Made by a program: the position numbers and the translations under genes
The notes under the pieces: model-generated
The model's database searches: none
What the model was told of the DNA's origin: nothing
What the model saw: only the letters and a program-made list of their open reading frames with translations
Origin: Cymodocea nodosa
Lineage: Eukaryota; Streptophyta; Magnoliopsida; Alismatales; Cymodoceaceae
Assembly: GCA_036874045.1 (NCBI GenBank)
Contig: JAZBRI010000009.1
Coordinates: forward strand, 3,658,001-3,722,000
Reading direction: 5' to 3'
DNA: 64,000 bases
Shown: positions 22,797 through 34,992 of the stretch, piece after piece
Position numbering within the stretch: the stretch's first letter is position 1
How the letters are laid out: every line of letters starts with the position of its first letter

Positions 22797-25061
22797 ATCT
22801 CCACCTTGTCTTGAATTTACAAACTCCACCTAGAACCAAAAAATACTCCATCACAAAGACCCGAAGGGTCATCTATATGCAAAAACATTTAGTAAATCTA
22901 AGCAATGCTTGAACTTGCCTTCAAGAACGCCTTTTGTGAACATATCAGCTAGGTTGTCATGAGTGTTGATCTTCAATATCTTCACGCGGTCTTCAGTTCT
23001 AAGAAAGTGATAACGAACATCAATGTGTTTTGTCCTATCATGAAACACATTATCCTTCATCAAATTGATGGCACTGAGACTATCACAAAATATTTCTACC
23101 TTATCATATCGTAGACCAAAGTTTCTAAGTAATCCCTTCAACCAAGTACCTTCTTTTGCAGCTTCTATCATTGCCATATACTCAACCTCTATGGTGGATA
23201 AAGAAACTATAAGCTGTACAGTAGATTTCCAACTGACAATGGAATCTACCACTATAAAAACATATCCTGTCAAAGACCTATGCTGATCAACATCACCTAC
23301 AAAATCTGTATCAAAATATCCAACCATATTACAGTTATGTTTAACTCCATAAATCAACCCTACATTAGACGTGCCCTTCAAGTGCCTAAAAATCCTCTTC
23401 ACGGCCTACCAATGACTCTTCCTTGGATTTGACATAAACCTGCTTACAACACTAAGGGGGTATGCAAGATCTGGATGAGTGCAAACCATGGCATACATTA
23501 GACTGCCAACTACTTGTGAATATAGAACTTTCTTCATATACTCCTATTCTAACTATGTCTGAGGTGCCATAGTAACTGATAATCTCAGGTTCCTATCATA
23601 AGGCATTCCAATGGCTTTGCTTGAAGCCATGCTAAACCTGCTTAAAATTCAGACTTCAATGTGTCTTTCAAAAACTATATTTCATTGACATCTTTGGCTG
23701 CAATCAAGATGTCATCCACATACAAGAGCAAATAAACAAATCCATCATCTTTAATTTGTTTAATGTAGACACATGAATCAAAATTACTACGAACAAAACC
23801 AACATCTGTAATAAAAGAATTAAATCTTTTATACCACTACCTAGGAGACTATTTTAGGCTATACAAAGATTTTTGCAATTTACAAACAAGGTTTGATTTA
23901 CCCCTTTTTGCAAAACCTATTGATTGTTCCATCCAAATATCTTCTTGTAAATCACCATGCAAAAAAGCTATTTTCACATCTAAGTCTGCACCCTCCTTCT
24001 ATGAAAAACCTTTTGCTACCAATCTTGCCTTGTATTGAATTCCATGATTGCCTTGTGTTCCTAATTTCTTTTTGAACACTCATTTGCAACCAACAACATT
24101 CTTGTCCTTGGGACGTTTTACCAATACCAAGGTCCTATTCTTATGCAAAGATTGAAGTTCTTCTTGCATAACTCACATCCAATGTATGGCTTCTAATCCA
24201 CTAACAATAGCATCAAAACTAGGTGGATTAGCATCTTACACCTCACTAGCTACTTGTAAGGAAAATGCAACCATATTGTTGTAGCCATACTTTTGTGGAG
24301 GGTGAGCATCCCTCCTAGGATGATCCCTAGCAACACACCTTGGACGTGTGTCCTCCACAAATTTGTCTCCATGGTCATCTTCCAAAATCAAACGTTGATC
24401 TGTATTACCTGGAATAGACTGATCAGAAATCAACGATTGATTTAAATCAAGCTCCACCTGCTTAGGAGTACTAGGTGGATCAGAAACTGTTGGGTTCTCT
24501 TTCACATGCATCAAAGAAACCTCATCAAAGGTAACATCCCTACTATGAATGACCTTCTTCGTTTCCTTATCATAAATTCTGTATGCTTTTACTCCCATAT
24601 CATATCCCACAAAAATGTCTTCCTTAGCCTGTGGCTCCAATTTACCATGATTCACATAGTAATAAGTAGGACATCCAAATACTTTCAACTTGGAGTAATT
24701 TACAGCTTTATCCATCCATACCTCATAGGAAATCTTGTCGCCAATAGCATTAGATGACAATCTATTCACCAAATAGGAGGTTGTGTTAACAGCTTCAGCC
24801 CAAAAACATTTTTTCAGCCTAGCATGTGAGAGCATACATCTAGCTCTCTCCAATAACGTCCTATTAAGAGGTTCTGCAACTCCATTCTGTTGTAGAGTTC
24901 CCCTAACATTATAATGTCTAGTTATGCCTGCATCTCTACAAAAAATGTCAAATTCATTTGAGTAGAATTCTAATCCATTATCTGTTCTCAAGTATTTAAC
25001 TTTTCTCCCTACCTGGTTTTCAACAATAGCCTTCCACTATTTAAAGTTCATAAAGGCCTCA
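22797..25061 (-). mobile_element. Degenerate Ty1/copia internal region (integrase, RT, RNase H)
   Basis: Read on the minus strand. 25060-24236 encodes the integrase C-terminal half, with RTDNGLEFYSNEFDIFCRD, the QQNGVAEPLNRTL segment and KLKVFGCPTYYYV. 24235-23403 holds RT remnants broken by stops and shifts (readings such as the copia segment for 'HMKTAF...' near 23970 and 'MSNPRKSHW' near 23415). 23402-22869 is RNase H, with DTDFVGDVDQHRSLTGYVF, WKSTVQLIVSLSTIEVEYMA and HIDVRYHFLR. Gag, protease and the integrase N-terminus are missing: the 5' side ends where the Ty3/gypsy LTR starts at 25062. The frame is closed in several places, so the element is dead. Confidence 0.85.
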
Positions 25062-27322
25062 TGTTTAGAATGAAAAAGTGCATATTATTAATGGTTAATT
25101 GCATAATATTTAGCTTATCATATAAGAATTAAGCCATTATGTTATAATTGCACTGTTATATGCTTTAATTGAAGAATTTGCTTAATTTTGGGGAATTAAT
25201 GTTAATTTAGTACATTTATGAACTGTCGGTAAGTTGCAGGCTGTGAAATTCTTAAGTATCTGAATTTTCTGATATTTCGGATAGTTATATTTAACATACC
25301 GAACATATTCGAACAGTTATGTTTAACAAACCGAACTTGTATCGGATAGTTATGTTTAAATTGCCGAACAGTTATGTTTTGAGAGAATATTTTATTATTT
25401 CCTAAAGTACACGTGTCGAAACCATAATGAATGACTTAAGTGAACTTTCGGTGAGTTATCTATAGCTATCCTAAATTGCAGCTGAGCATCGGATAGTTAT
25501 CCCTGTAACTCTCCGAAATCTCTTTTTATTTATAAAATAGCTGAAGACACGTGTCATGTTCTAGGAAAGTGACTTAAGTGGATTTTCGATGAGTTAACTG
25601 TAACTATCCGAAATGCATCTAAGCATCGGATAGTTAGACCTGTAACTCTCCGAAATGTTATTTTATGATTAAACTACTACTGACACATGTCGAAATCTGG
25701 TAGATTTACTTAAGTTATATATCAGTGAGTTATTTATAAGTATCCGAAATGCACCTGAGCATCAGATAGTTAGGTTTATAAGTATCCAAAATGCACCTAA
25801 GCATCAGATAGTTAAATTTATGCACGTGTTGAATTTAAATGCTTTAGAATATCACGTGAGATGCACATGTTTAACTCGTTAAGTTAGCATAACTATACGT
25901 GTTGAGTTACATGAATATTACACTAAGGTAACGCGTTATGTTAGCAGCTTATTTCTTTATATTTTCTAATATGCCACTATAGCGGTTGCAGGAACAGACA
26001 ATTGGAAGAGAAAAACCACGTTTGCACGTATCACACAGGAATTCAATCGCGCAGGGAGAAGAAAGTATCGTCGTTGATATGAATGAAGGAAATCCAATCG
26101 ACCATTCAAGTAGAAGCAGTTACTACTGAAGAAATATAAAAGAAAAGAAGAAAAAAAGAAGAAGGTGTGTGATCGATGGGCGGACAGTGTGTGCAGAGGA
26201 GGATTGGCATCGCAATTCTCTGAAGTACCACACCAACCATCATCATCACCACCATAATCACCAACCATCGGAGGTCTGTGAGGATACTTGCCTGATGTCG
26301 GGTCGATTCCGAGCCAAACACACTGTTTAACAACCACTGTGAGGAGTGATCGCGTCGCGGGAAGGGAAGCCATTTTCACCAAGCGCCAACTCATATTTCA
26401 GGAGATCGTAAAGCTTTTAGCGTTGTCTTCGGGTTGATGCCTGTATGCTGAAGAGGAGATCATCTTGCAATTCTGGACTCACTATTCTATAGGGAGAGGA
26501 GACAGAATTGTAAGTGGTTTAATTTTCAGTGGTGTAATCGCGTTGCAAGTAGTGTCAGAAGTATTTAATGTCAAGTGAGATTACTTTACATTTCACCTTT
26601 CGCCCATTTCCATGTTCATATTAAAACAAAAATACCAAAAACAATTTATCTATGTTTGTATGTTGTATTTGAGTGTTGTATTGTTTGTGTTGTATCGTGA
26701 TTAATGTTACCTTTGTCAGTGTTGTGATTGTTTTATGTTTATTTTAGTTTTACAGTTTACTGAAATTGGTTCGTTCAAAAGACTTAAAGATTTTAATGGT
26801 TACTATTTGAGTTATCTGAATGTTAGTATTGCTTAATGATAAATTCAATGTTAACTAACATTAAAGAGCTTAATTGATGTTATTTACAATTTGTGGAATC
26901 GCCCAATGGTTGTCCAAATTCCTCTGTAAATAGCAGTATTAAAAAGAAAAGTCAGGCTCGTGGAGTTAACTTAAGTCCACGAGGTTAGTCCATTGAGTTA
27001 GCCATAACTCAACGAACTTAGTCTGTTGAGTTAATTGTAATTCAACGGAGAGCTTATTGAATATATAAATTTGATTTTTAACAAGCAAACAGTTCTCAAG
27101 TTCTTCTGCAATTCTCTGTGAGATCGATTTGTACTTGCACACTGATACAATAGGCACTGTGCACTTGCAGTTAAAGTACAAATTGAAATTAATATCTAAA
27201 TTGTATTGAAGGTTGTTTGTTTACTTCTAAAAGAAAGAATAGGCATAAAGATAAATTAACTAAATAAAAACAGAAGTAACAAATCCAAGTTTTTCTAGTG
27301 TAGTGCTGGGAAAACCCAAACA
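25062..27322 (+). mobile_element. Ty3/gypsy (Athila/Tat type) LTR, copy A
   Basis: Starts TGTTTAGAATG and ends GGGAAAACCCAAACA, with a primer-binding site just after. The same 2 kb sequence recurs at 34993-37141, 41680-43644 and, shortened, at 60695-61820. It contains an array of short palindromes (25250-25810 and 26960-27060) and a minus-strand ORF at 25966-26394. It sits at the truncated side of the copia element, probably inserted in it. Confidence 0.9.
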
Positions 27323-27935
27323 AGTTTTATGGCGCTGTTGTCGGGGAATTGAATTGAACTGAACTGAATTGAATTGGATAGATATAAGCAACTGTTAGAG
27401 TTGTTTCGTTTTAATAGCCAGAGTTGTGTGTTTTCTTCTGTAATTGAGAATATGGCATATGCTTATGCTCAAAGATTTCTGAAACCTGTAATTAGCATAT
27501 GTGAATTCTTCAATTCTGAAGGACACGACATTTCTTATTATTTGAAATTATGACATTTACAGATTGTTAGATCCCATGAACAACAAATGAATTATCCTCA
27601 ATATAATAGAGCCGAGTATGAGAATCCTATAGTTTACCCAACTGATGGTTAGTATAGAATGTGTAATATGATGAGAGACACTAAAGTTTGGGATAGCTAT
27701 GACAGACTGGAGTATAGTATAGAGTAAAATCTGGACAAACTGGAATACTTTGTGTGTCAATAACAAGTAGTCAACCAATTAAACTATAAAGAATCATATT
27801 CAAAACCTAAAAAGGATATAATTTACGAAACTAAAAAAACCATAATGAAAATTGATCAACAAGTGAATGAAATGAAATTAGATGATCTAAAAAGAAAATT
27901 AAAATCATTAGACGAAAATGTAATGAAAATACATG
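27323..27935 (+). mobile_element. 5' internal fragment of the copy-A element
   Basis: After the primer site a frame opens at ATG 27452-27454 (MAYAYAQRFLKPV...) and runs to about 27935 with four in-frame stops: one TGA, one TAG and two TAA. The encoded protein is Gln/Lys-rich and ends in a likely coiled coil (MKIDQQVNEMKLDDLKRKLK). I do not recognise a family. The element is cut off at 27936, where a copy of the germin upstream region begins. Confidence 0.6.
27330..27347 (+). promoter_or_regulatory. Primer-binding site, tRNA-Asp type
   Basis: TGGCGCTGTTGTCGGGGA starts 7 bases after the LTR end. It closely resembles the tRNA-Asp-complementary site used by Athila/Tat-lineage elements, which places the LTR family. 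Confidence 0.75.
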
Positions 27936-27939
27936 GATC

Positions 27940-29500
27940 TAGAAGCAAATTTGATTGAACATATCAATATATCGCCCCACCACATACATGGATTTGATCA
28001 AGTCCCCTCATCCATATGTTTGAAAAATATAAATTTCACGCACGCCAAATAGATCCTTTTCTTATCTTAAGACTATATCTAGTCAAGGTCGTAGAATTCA
28101 AGCTTCCTTTTCTCCTCATCTTTATATTTATCCACTTCGTGTAATTATGAGCTGGTAAAGGTAAGAATGTTTAGTATATAGTAAGTTACAACGGAGAAAT
28201 AATCAATAATGTTTTCTGATGATAAAATGTATGATTTAATTTTCTATTTCTAACTTAATGATTCTTTTCCTTTTTTTACTCTCTTTACATTCACGATTAA
28301 GGAATGTACGAGTTTTTTTTTTCGAAATTTTCCCATTTGTGCTTATGATTTATGCTTTATATTATCAACAAGTCGTGAAGCATCACATAATTACCAAAAT
28401 TACCATGTAAGTACAAATGGAGAAAAGTCCATGAGCCATAAGTAATACAATTCACAACACAATAAAAAAATCCATAAGTAATTCTGAGTTGGTAGCTGAA
28501 GACCATATTATTAGAATCTCCTCCAATCAATGGAAGTTGATTTCTTGCAATCCTAGTGTTGAGGAAGCCTTCTCTTTTTATCGACACTTGTGTTGTCATA
28601 GCCATCGTCACCATAGCTTAATGTCATTGTTGTAGTCATTCATGGTTGGAGATCATTTACACCACCAACTCACATTTCAAGGCTTATTTACGTAAACAAT
28701 CCGACCTTGTCATTGATTTCCACCTTTGTATTTGTAGCCTTAGAAATATATATAGTTGGTAGGGGAGGAGGAGAGAGGACCGTTTCTTGATTTTACTACG
28801 ACTTGGCAAAAAGAAAAGAAGAGAATTCTCGTTAGGTGAGTTCTGTGCACTTGAAAGTAGACATAAATATATATATTTTTTAAATTCTAAAATAAGGAAT
28901 ATTTGTGTATTTGGAATTTCAATTTTAGAAAAAAAATAAAATTCTAGATTACAATATAAATACGATAATGTGAATTCTTATCTGGTGTGAAATTCATTTC
29001 TATTTTAAAAGTGCTTGCAAATCCTTCAATTTTTTATAAATGACATATGAAGATTTAATAATATAATTATATGACATATCAATCGATCGATTGTTTGATT
29101 ATTTATGAAATTTTGTTAATAAAAAATCTCTTAGTATATAAATTGGTATAAATATGAATCATATGGTGGATATATATCGATCCCAGTATTGTTGTTCGAT
29201 GTTCCACGTAGTTACGAGAGGAAGACTTTGATTGGATGGATGGATTACATATATCCAGTCAATTATGTATGACATCATTAATTAATTAATTTGTCTCCGT
29301 CAATTCCAAAAGAAGGCAAAGATATTACCGTGCGCACACGCAAGAAAAACTAATCACTACCATTAATGAATGGAGTGTTTTTCAAAAGTTGTAGATATAA
29401 ATTAAGGTGACGACACATCATGTACAGATAAATGACTTCATGACTTCATGTTCCAGGAAACGCCCTCAAGTCTTTGAAATAATCAAGTACAAGGAAATTT
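27940..29500 (+). repeat. Germin upstream region, duplicated; copy 2
   Basis: Matches 19231-22150, including the shared beginning 'ctagaagcaaatttgattg' and the shared block near 29290 'attaccgtgcgcacacgcaa'. It lacks the 1.2 kb segment of copy 1 and has about 190 bp of its own near 28440-28620. The germin gene itself is not included. Confidence 0.8.
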
Positions 29501-30596
29501 TAACATAATTTAAATTTTACAGAATTTGATAAAAAAAATTTAAAATTCAAGTATTTATGTACATTTCAGAATTTAATAGAAATTAAAATTTAAATATTTG
29601 TGTCCGTGACAGAATTGAATAGAATTGATTTTTAACGAAATAATGAATTAAAGTAATTAATAAAAATGTAATTAACTAAGGAATGAGTTAAAAGGACAAG
29701 ATTAAGTTAATTAAATGAAATTATAACTTAAATAAAACATAAAAATATCTAAGTTAAAAGAACAAATTAAATTGAATTATAACTTTTATGTATAGGAATA
29801 TCAAAGTTAAAAGAAAGGTTTTTGAATGAAGTTACAACTTAGATAAAAAATTTAAAAATATCTAAGTTTAAATACATCTCAATAAAATGGTTACTTAGAG
29901 AAATCTTACAAATAAGACTACAACAATGACATGTTGAACTCAAAAAATAACTATTATATTTAAGATATTTTGAAAAATCTAAAAGTATTTTAAGAAAATG
30001 TTAATTTTAGTACTTATAGTAATTTTTCCTATATTTGAAAATGGCATACCGAGTTTGTATAACATTTTGCCCCATTTGAATTACATTGTTTTATTTTGTT
30101 TTTTTACTTTTGATTTTGGCATTATTTTATTTATAAATCATATATTTAATCTTGTAAATTGATATATCAAAATTAAATTCGATATGTTATTTTGAGCATT
30201 CGTAATAAAAATACCATGAATATCTATGTAATAAAAGTGTGTTTATGAAATATGAATTTGAGTTTTACATCTTGAGGTATGCTTTTTTAATGGCAGATAA
30301 TTGTAACAAATAAAAGGAAAAAAAGTCAGTCATTCTTTTCTCTTAGCCTGCCTGTTCTAATATTAAGTTATATTTACAAAATCACCCATCTAATGATCAT
30401 CTTAATCTTATTCTTATGGAGGATGATGACGACCAAGTTCCTTTAAAATTTTTAAAATATTTGTCTTTAACTTGGATCTTATTTAATATCAAATATTACC
30501 ACTAATATTAAAATCTTAACCATCAAAGTGGATTCGAAAGAACAAGTGATATATACGGGAATAGAATAAATTTTTTTCTCCCTTCTTTTATTTTTT
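29501..30596. other. AT-rich region, nothing recognised
   Basis: About 1.1 kb of AT-rich DNA with short runs such as 'aagttaaaagaa'. No coding sequence, LTR or RNA gene is seen. Confidence 0.5.
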
Positions 30597-32388
30597 TACT
30601 CAAGGTAATCGGTTGTCTTTTTTTTTGTGTTGGTTTGAGGGTACTAATTTTGTTGAAGCATTTATTTGTTCTCAGATATTTTGTCATTATTTTATGCGTT
30701 GTTCAGTTTTATTTTCTGTTTAATTTGTGAAAGCCAATTTTTTGGGTGTCATATTTCTACTTTGGGTTTTCGCTTATGTTGTTTTTATGCAAGTTTTACA
30801 TCTTCTTACTCTCAGGTGTATATTTTAAAGAGGATTGATGTTGCATCCTTTATTTTGCTTGCAGGATTCTGAAAATGAAAGGATACTCATTTGACAAGCT
30901 TAAATATTTAGGGGGGATGGACTTGATGGGTTTATGGATGACCTGAGTTTACCATATGCGTCTCATTTGTCGAAGTAAACTTCATTTTGTCGAGGTAAAC
31001 TTTATTTTTGTTGAGATAGATACCTTGTCTTGTATACCTTACAAATGTAAACGCGGTTAGGTGTGGAGTAAACTTGTAAGTGTGAAGATGCTTCATTTTG
31101 GTGGAGGAGGTCTCCCATGTTAGTTAGTTATGAAGTAAAATTTATGAATGCAAATGGAATACCATTTTTTGAATCGCGCTTTATATATCTTAGTTGATTA
31201 TTTGCAGTCAAGTGTTGTCATGCAGACTTGTAGAATCAATCGGCAAGTGTGCCTATTTGGAGTTGAGAAGGATCATCAAAGAGAAAGAATAGCTTACAGT
31301 TAAATGCTTCTCATGGCATACTGATTCAATAACCATTAGCAAAAAATAAATTGTAGCTGTTATACATGTACCACTAAACCACTAATCCCTGTATATCTAT
31401 ATCACCATTAACCATGTATTCAATAAAGACAATTATCACACTTTCATTTTGCTTTGTTCTCATTCTTTAGTTGAGGTTCCTTATGCAGATGGGTCACCAG
31501 GATGAGTAGGATGGCATAGGAGTTGGTTCGACGCGGTCGATTACCCGCTCCACATCAGCTATGGTTAAATCTTAACCTAAATTATGGTGTTGTGAACTCA
31601 CCTGATCTCCAATAGAAAACTGGCATAGCCCTCCATTTCGAATTTATTCCACCTCAAAACTTTGTCTGGCAATGTAGGTTAAGGAGATTTTTGAATGATA
31701 TATTAGTAAATAGTGGGTACTACTGTCATTTCACTTCTTATTAGCAGCTAATAATATGTTTACTCATCATTAATATTAGCCAACTAAAAGATATAGAAAA
31801 TGAGATTTTCTTTTTTTAGCTAGAGATATGTAAGAAAATACAAAATTTTGAAAAGTATACAAAATATTAAGAGTATTTACGAAGGGGAAAACCCAAAAAT
31901 TTAGTTCTACTTCCCCGTAAATGAATGAACGAATTTTCACACTAGATCCTTCAAATGCTGGGCATTACGTGCAGCTTTCAAATATCTATGCTGCTGCAGG
32001 CTTGTGGGATGATGCTGCCAAGATCCGAGCTTTGATGAAAAAGAAAGGTGTGACAAAATCAATTGGAAGCAGCTTTTAATTGAAACCGATGGGAAACTTC
32101 AACCCTTTCGTGCTCTAGTGAAAGGCCCCACCTTAAGTCGGAAGAGATTTTTGCTGTGATGAATGATTTGGAAACTAAGCTGGAATGGATTGGATGCAAA
32201 GGCTTTGGTTTCCTTGATCTTAAAAGTGAAGTGGACATGTCAACTTGTGATCACAATGAAAGATTTGCTATTGCATTTGGGCTCATCGACATTGTTCCTG
32301 GAACTAACCTTAGGGTTACAAATGTGATTTGGCCACAAAGCTCATATCAAAGATTGTTCAAACATAGATTGTTATTAGGGATGCAAAT
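30597..32388 (+). pseudogene. Segmental duplication, copy 2: STOREKEEPER 3' end fused to PPR tail
   Basis: 30597-31929 matches 13514-14890 and 31930-32388 matches 16551-17009, with 14891-16550 (1660 bp) missing. The join keeps only the last about 50 residues of the PPR frame (from about TLDPSNAGHYVQLSNIYAA at 31934) and the same DYW remnant, including the same stop after GSSF and the same loss of the zinc-site segment. No start codon or promoter for the PPR remains. The copy is cut at 32389 by an LTR. Confidence 0.9.
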
Positions 32389-32618
32389 TGTTGAATGTGA
32401 CTTGAACTATTGTATTTAATACCTAAAGGTATTTTGGTCATTTGGATCATTAGTTGTTCAAGCTATATAAACTTAGACCTAGGGTACTCTTAAGGTGCTC
32501 TAATTTGTATCTTCATTTACCAACAAGCCTCCATCCATGGACATAGCCGCAAGGGGAACCACATAAATTTCTGTGTTTGTGTTTGATCTCTTCTCTTCTT
32601 TCTCATTCTTGCACAACA
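32389..32618 (+). mobile_element. Short copia-type LTR inserted in the DYW remnant
   Basis: A 230 bp unit starts TGTTGAATGTG and ends TTGCACAACA. It contains a TATA-like CTATATAAAC near 32462. One base later comes TGGAATCAGAGC (32620-32631), one mismatch from the common initiator-Met-tRNA primer site. The unit interrupts the PPR tail at a point where copy 1 is continuous (after 'attagggatgcaaa'). No coding sequence follows, so this is a truncated copia element or a miniature (TRIM-like) one; no second LTR is seen. Confidence 0.65.
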
Positions 32619-32631
32619 ATTGGAATCAGAG

Positions 32632-33479
32632 CTAGGGTTAGAAAGGAAGAGAAGATTTGTTGGGGTAAAAAAAAAAGGGGAGTTGTTGGACACATCTTTG
32701 GTCGAGCCATGCGTGTGTGCACATTGAAATTAAATAATAGGCACTGTGCACTTGCGGAGTTATAAATTTTAAAACATAGGCATTTAAAATGACAACAACG
32801 AAATCCCATACAAATTTTTGGCACTATTCCTAGGAAGCTTTGGTTTTAAAAGTGATTTATTGGATGATTTCCAAGTTTTTTTATTTCCTTGATATATAAT
32901 TTGCTTGCTATATGTTTGATTTATCAAAATCTACTATTACTTGAGTATTTGAAATTTAATTCAATGACTTTTGTTAAAAACTAAATGAAATTATCTTTCC
33001 AAAGAGTAAGCATATGTTTCATTTGAAGTTATATAAATTTTTGAGTGATTTTTCAAAGATGAGATGGTGTGTAGATTACAAAATTTAAGTTGTTTAACTT
33101 GTTGCAGGATTTTGATGATATTTCAATTATAGATATTCTCTATTTTGATTCTTTTTATTTTTATAAACTAGAAGTAATTACCTTTAAGATGAGAATTTAT
33201 TTGCAGATTACATAGTTCTATGAATTACAATAAAGAATTTTGAAGTTTTAGTGATAAAGTTCAATTTTTGAAGTCATGTGTATGCTTGTGATAGCTAAAA
33301 TTTTGTATAAATTTGATATTTGTTGATAAATACATTGTATTTTTTTTATATTGATCATGACATGAAAGTAGGATCATGTGATTTAATGAGTTAAGGAAAA
33401 TTGGGGGCTAAGTTGAATTAAAAGTGATTGTGTATTAGATTTGTGAACTTCTATTTGTTAACGGCACTAGAAAACTTGT
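32632..33479. other. AT-rich region right of the short LTR
   Basis: Possible remains of the short element's internal part to about 32760 (purine run 'gtaaaaaaaaaaggggag' near 32665), then AT-rich DNA with no recognisable gene or repeat. Confidence 0.5.
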
Positions 33480-34992
33480 TTAATTTGTTTTTATGCTTAT
33501 ATAAATAATTACTTTTAGAAGTGAACAAACAACCTTTTACACAAATTAGATATTAATTCCAATTTGTATTTTAAATGCAAGTGCACAATGTATATTGTAT
33601 TTATGTGCAAGTACAGGTCGATCCCACAAAGATTGAGTAAGAATTGTGTACTATTTCAATTTTTATATTAGAGTTTATGTATTTAGTTAAGCACTCCGTT
33701 GAGTTACAGTTAACACAACAGACTTAATTCGTGGAGTTATGGCTAACTCAACAAACTGATCTCGTGGACTAAAGTTAACTCCACGAGCCTACCTTTCCAG
33801 TTAAATATTGTTATTTACAAAGGAATTCGACCAACCATTGGGCGGTTCCATTAAATGTAAATAACATCAATTAAGCTCTTTAATGTTAGTTAATATTAGA
33901 TTTATCATTAAGCAACACTAACATTCATATATTTCAAATAGTAACCATTAAAATCTTTAAGTATCTAGAACGAATCAATTTCAATAAATAATAAAACTAT
34001 TTTCTATTTTCTAAATCAAACAAACATAAAACATTCAATAAGTTCATACTTTTTCTGTAGTTTAATAAGATTTACACATAAATCATTCTACAAGTTTAAT
34101 TAATCAAATTAAATGTATCCTTGATCATATGTATTTCATTTAATCCAAAAATCAGCATTTTAGCTCTTTCAAGATTTCAGATAATTTACTAAATTTCAGT
34201 TAAACATTCTGATTTCTCTTTAAAATTGTGAAACTGTTAAATTCATAAAATTCAACAAAAACATAAGATACTATATCTAGATTTATATTAATAGTAAAAT
34301 TTTGTAGCATCTTATATAAGATTCTAAATATAACATTCAAGCAGTTACAGTTCTTAAAAATTTGACAGTCTCAATTATCGGATAGTTACAGCAAATTCAT
34401 AAAAAAAATTTTCAATTTCCACAAAACTTTGCAACACCATTCTAATTCCTCTAATTAACAAAATTACTTGGCTTTTAATCTAATTACCTCCCCCCATACC
34501 TACATTTTGCATTGTCCTTAATGTAAAAGATTTTACTGTAAATACAATAAATGTTAGTAGGCATGAATATTGTTTCGTTGACTTAGCATCTAACTCAACG
34601 AACTTAATTCGTTGAGTTAATGAATAACTCCATGAACTGAGTTTAAATCTAAATTTAGGATAAGTAATCAATTACATACCTTGTTCTTTTGTATCTCCTT
34701 CAATATCTTCTGACTTTTGATTCTGAAAAACTTTTCATTCACACATAAAAGTAGAATATATAACAAAATAACAACTTAACAACAAAACATAAATTGTTAA
34801 TTCAGTGTCTTATGTGTAACCCAGGCTCCTATGCCTTTGGTGGCTCACAAGCAAGCCAATTGGTTTCCCAGAACAAATACCAACAAATTGGATTGATATT
34901 TTGTTTTTCTTTTCTTTTTCTTTTTATAAAATAAAACTAAAACTAAAATTTTTCTTTCTTCTCTTTTTCTAAAAATAAATGCAGAATACACA
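33480..34992 (-). mobile_element. Diverged LTR piece plus 3' internal region of an F-box-type element (fragment 0)
   Basis: 33480-34010 resembles the minus-strand LTR (compare 35065-35560) but is more diverged. 34015-34992 matches the 3' noncoding region of the F-box elements (compare 38010-38880 and 62690-63560), including the polypurine-like block at 34487-34505 and the block 'aggctcctatgcctttggtg' near 34826. The unit is interrupted by LTR B at 34993. Confidence 0.7.
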
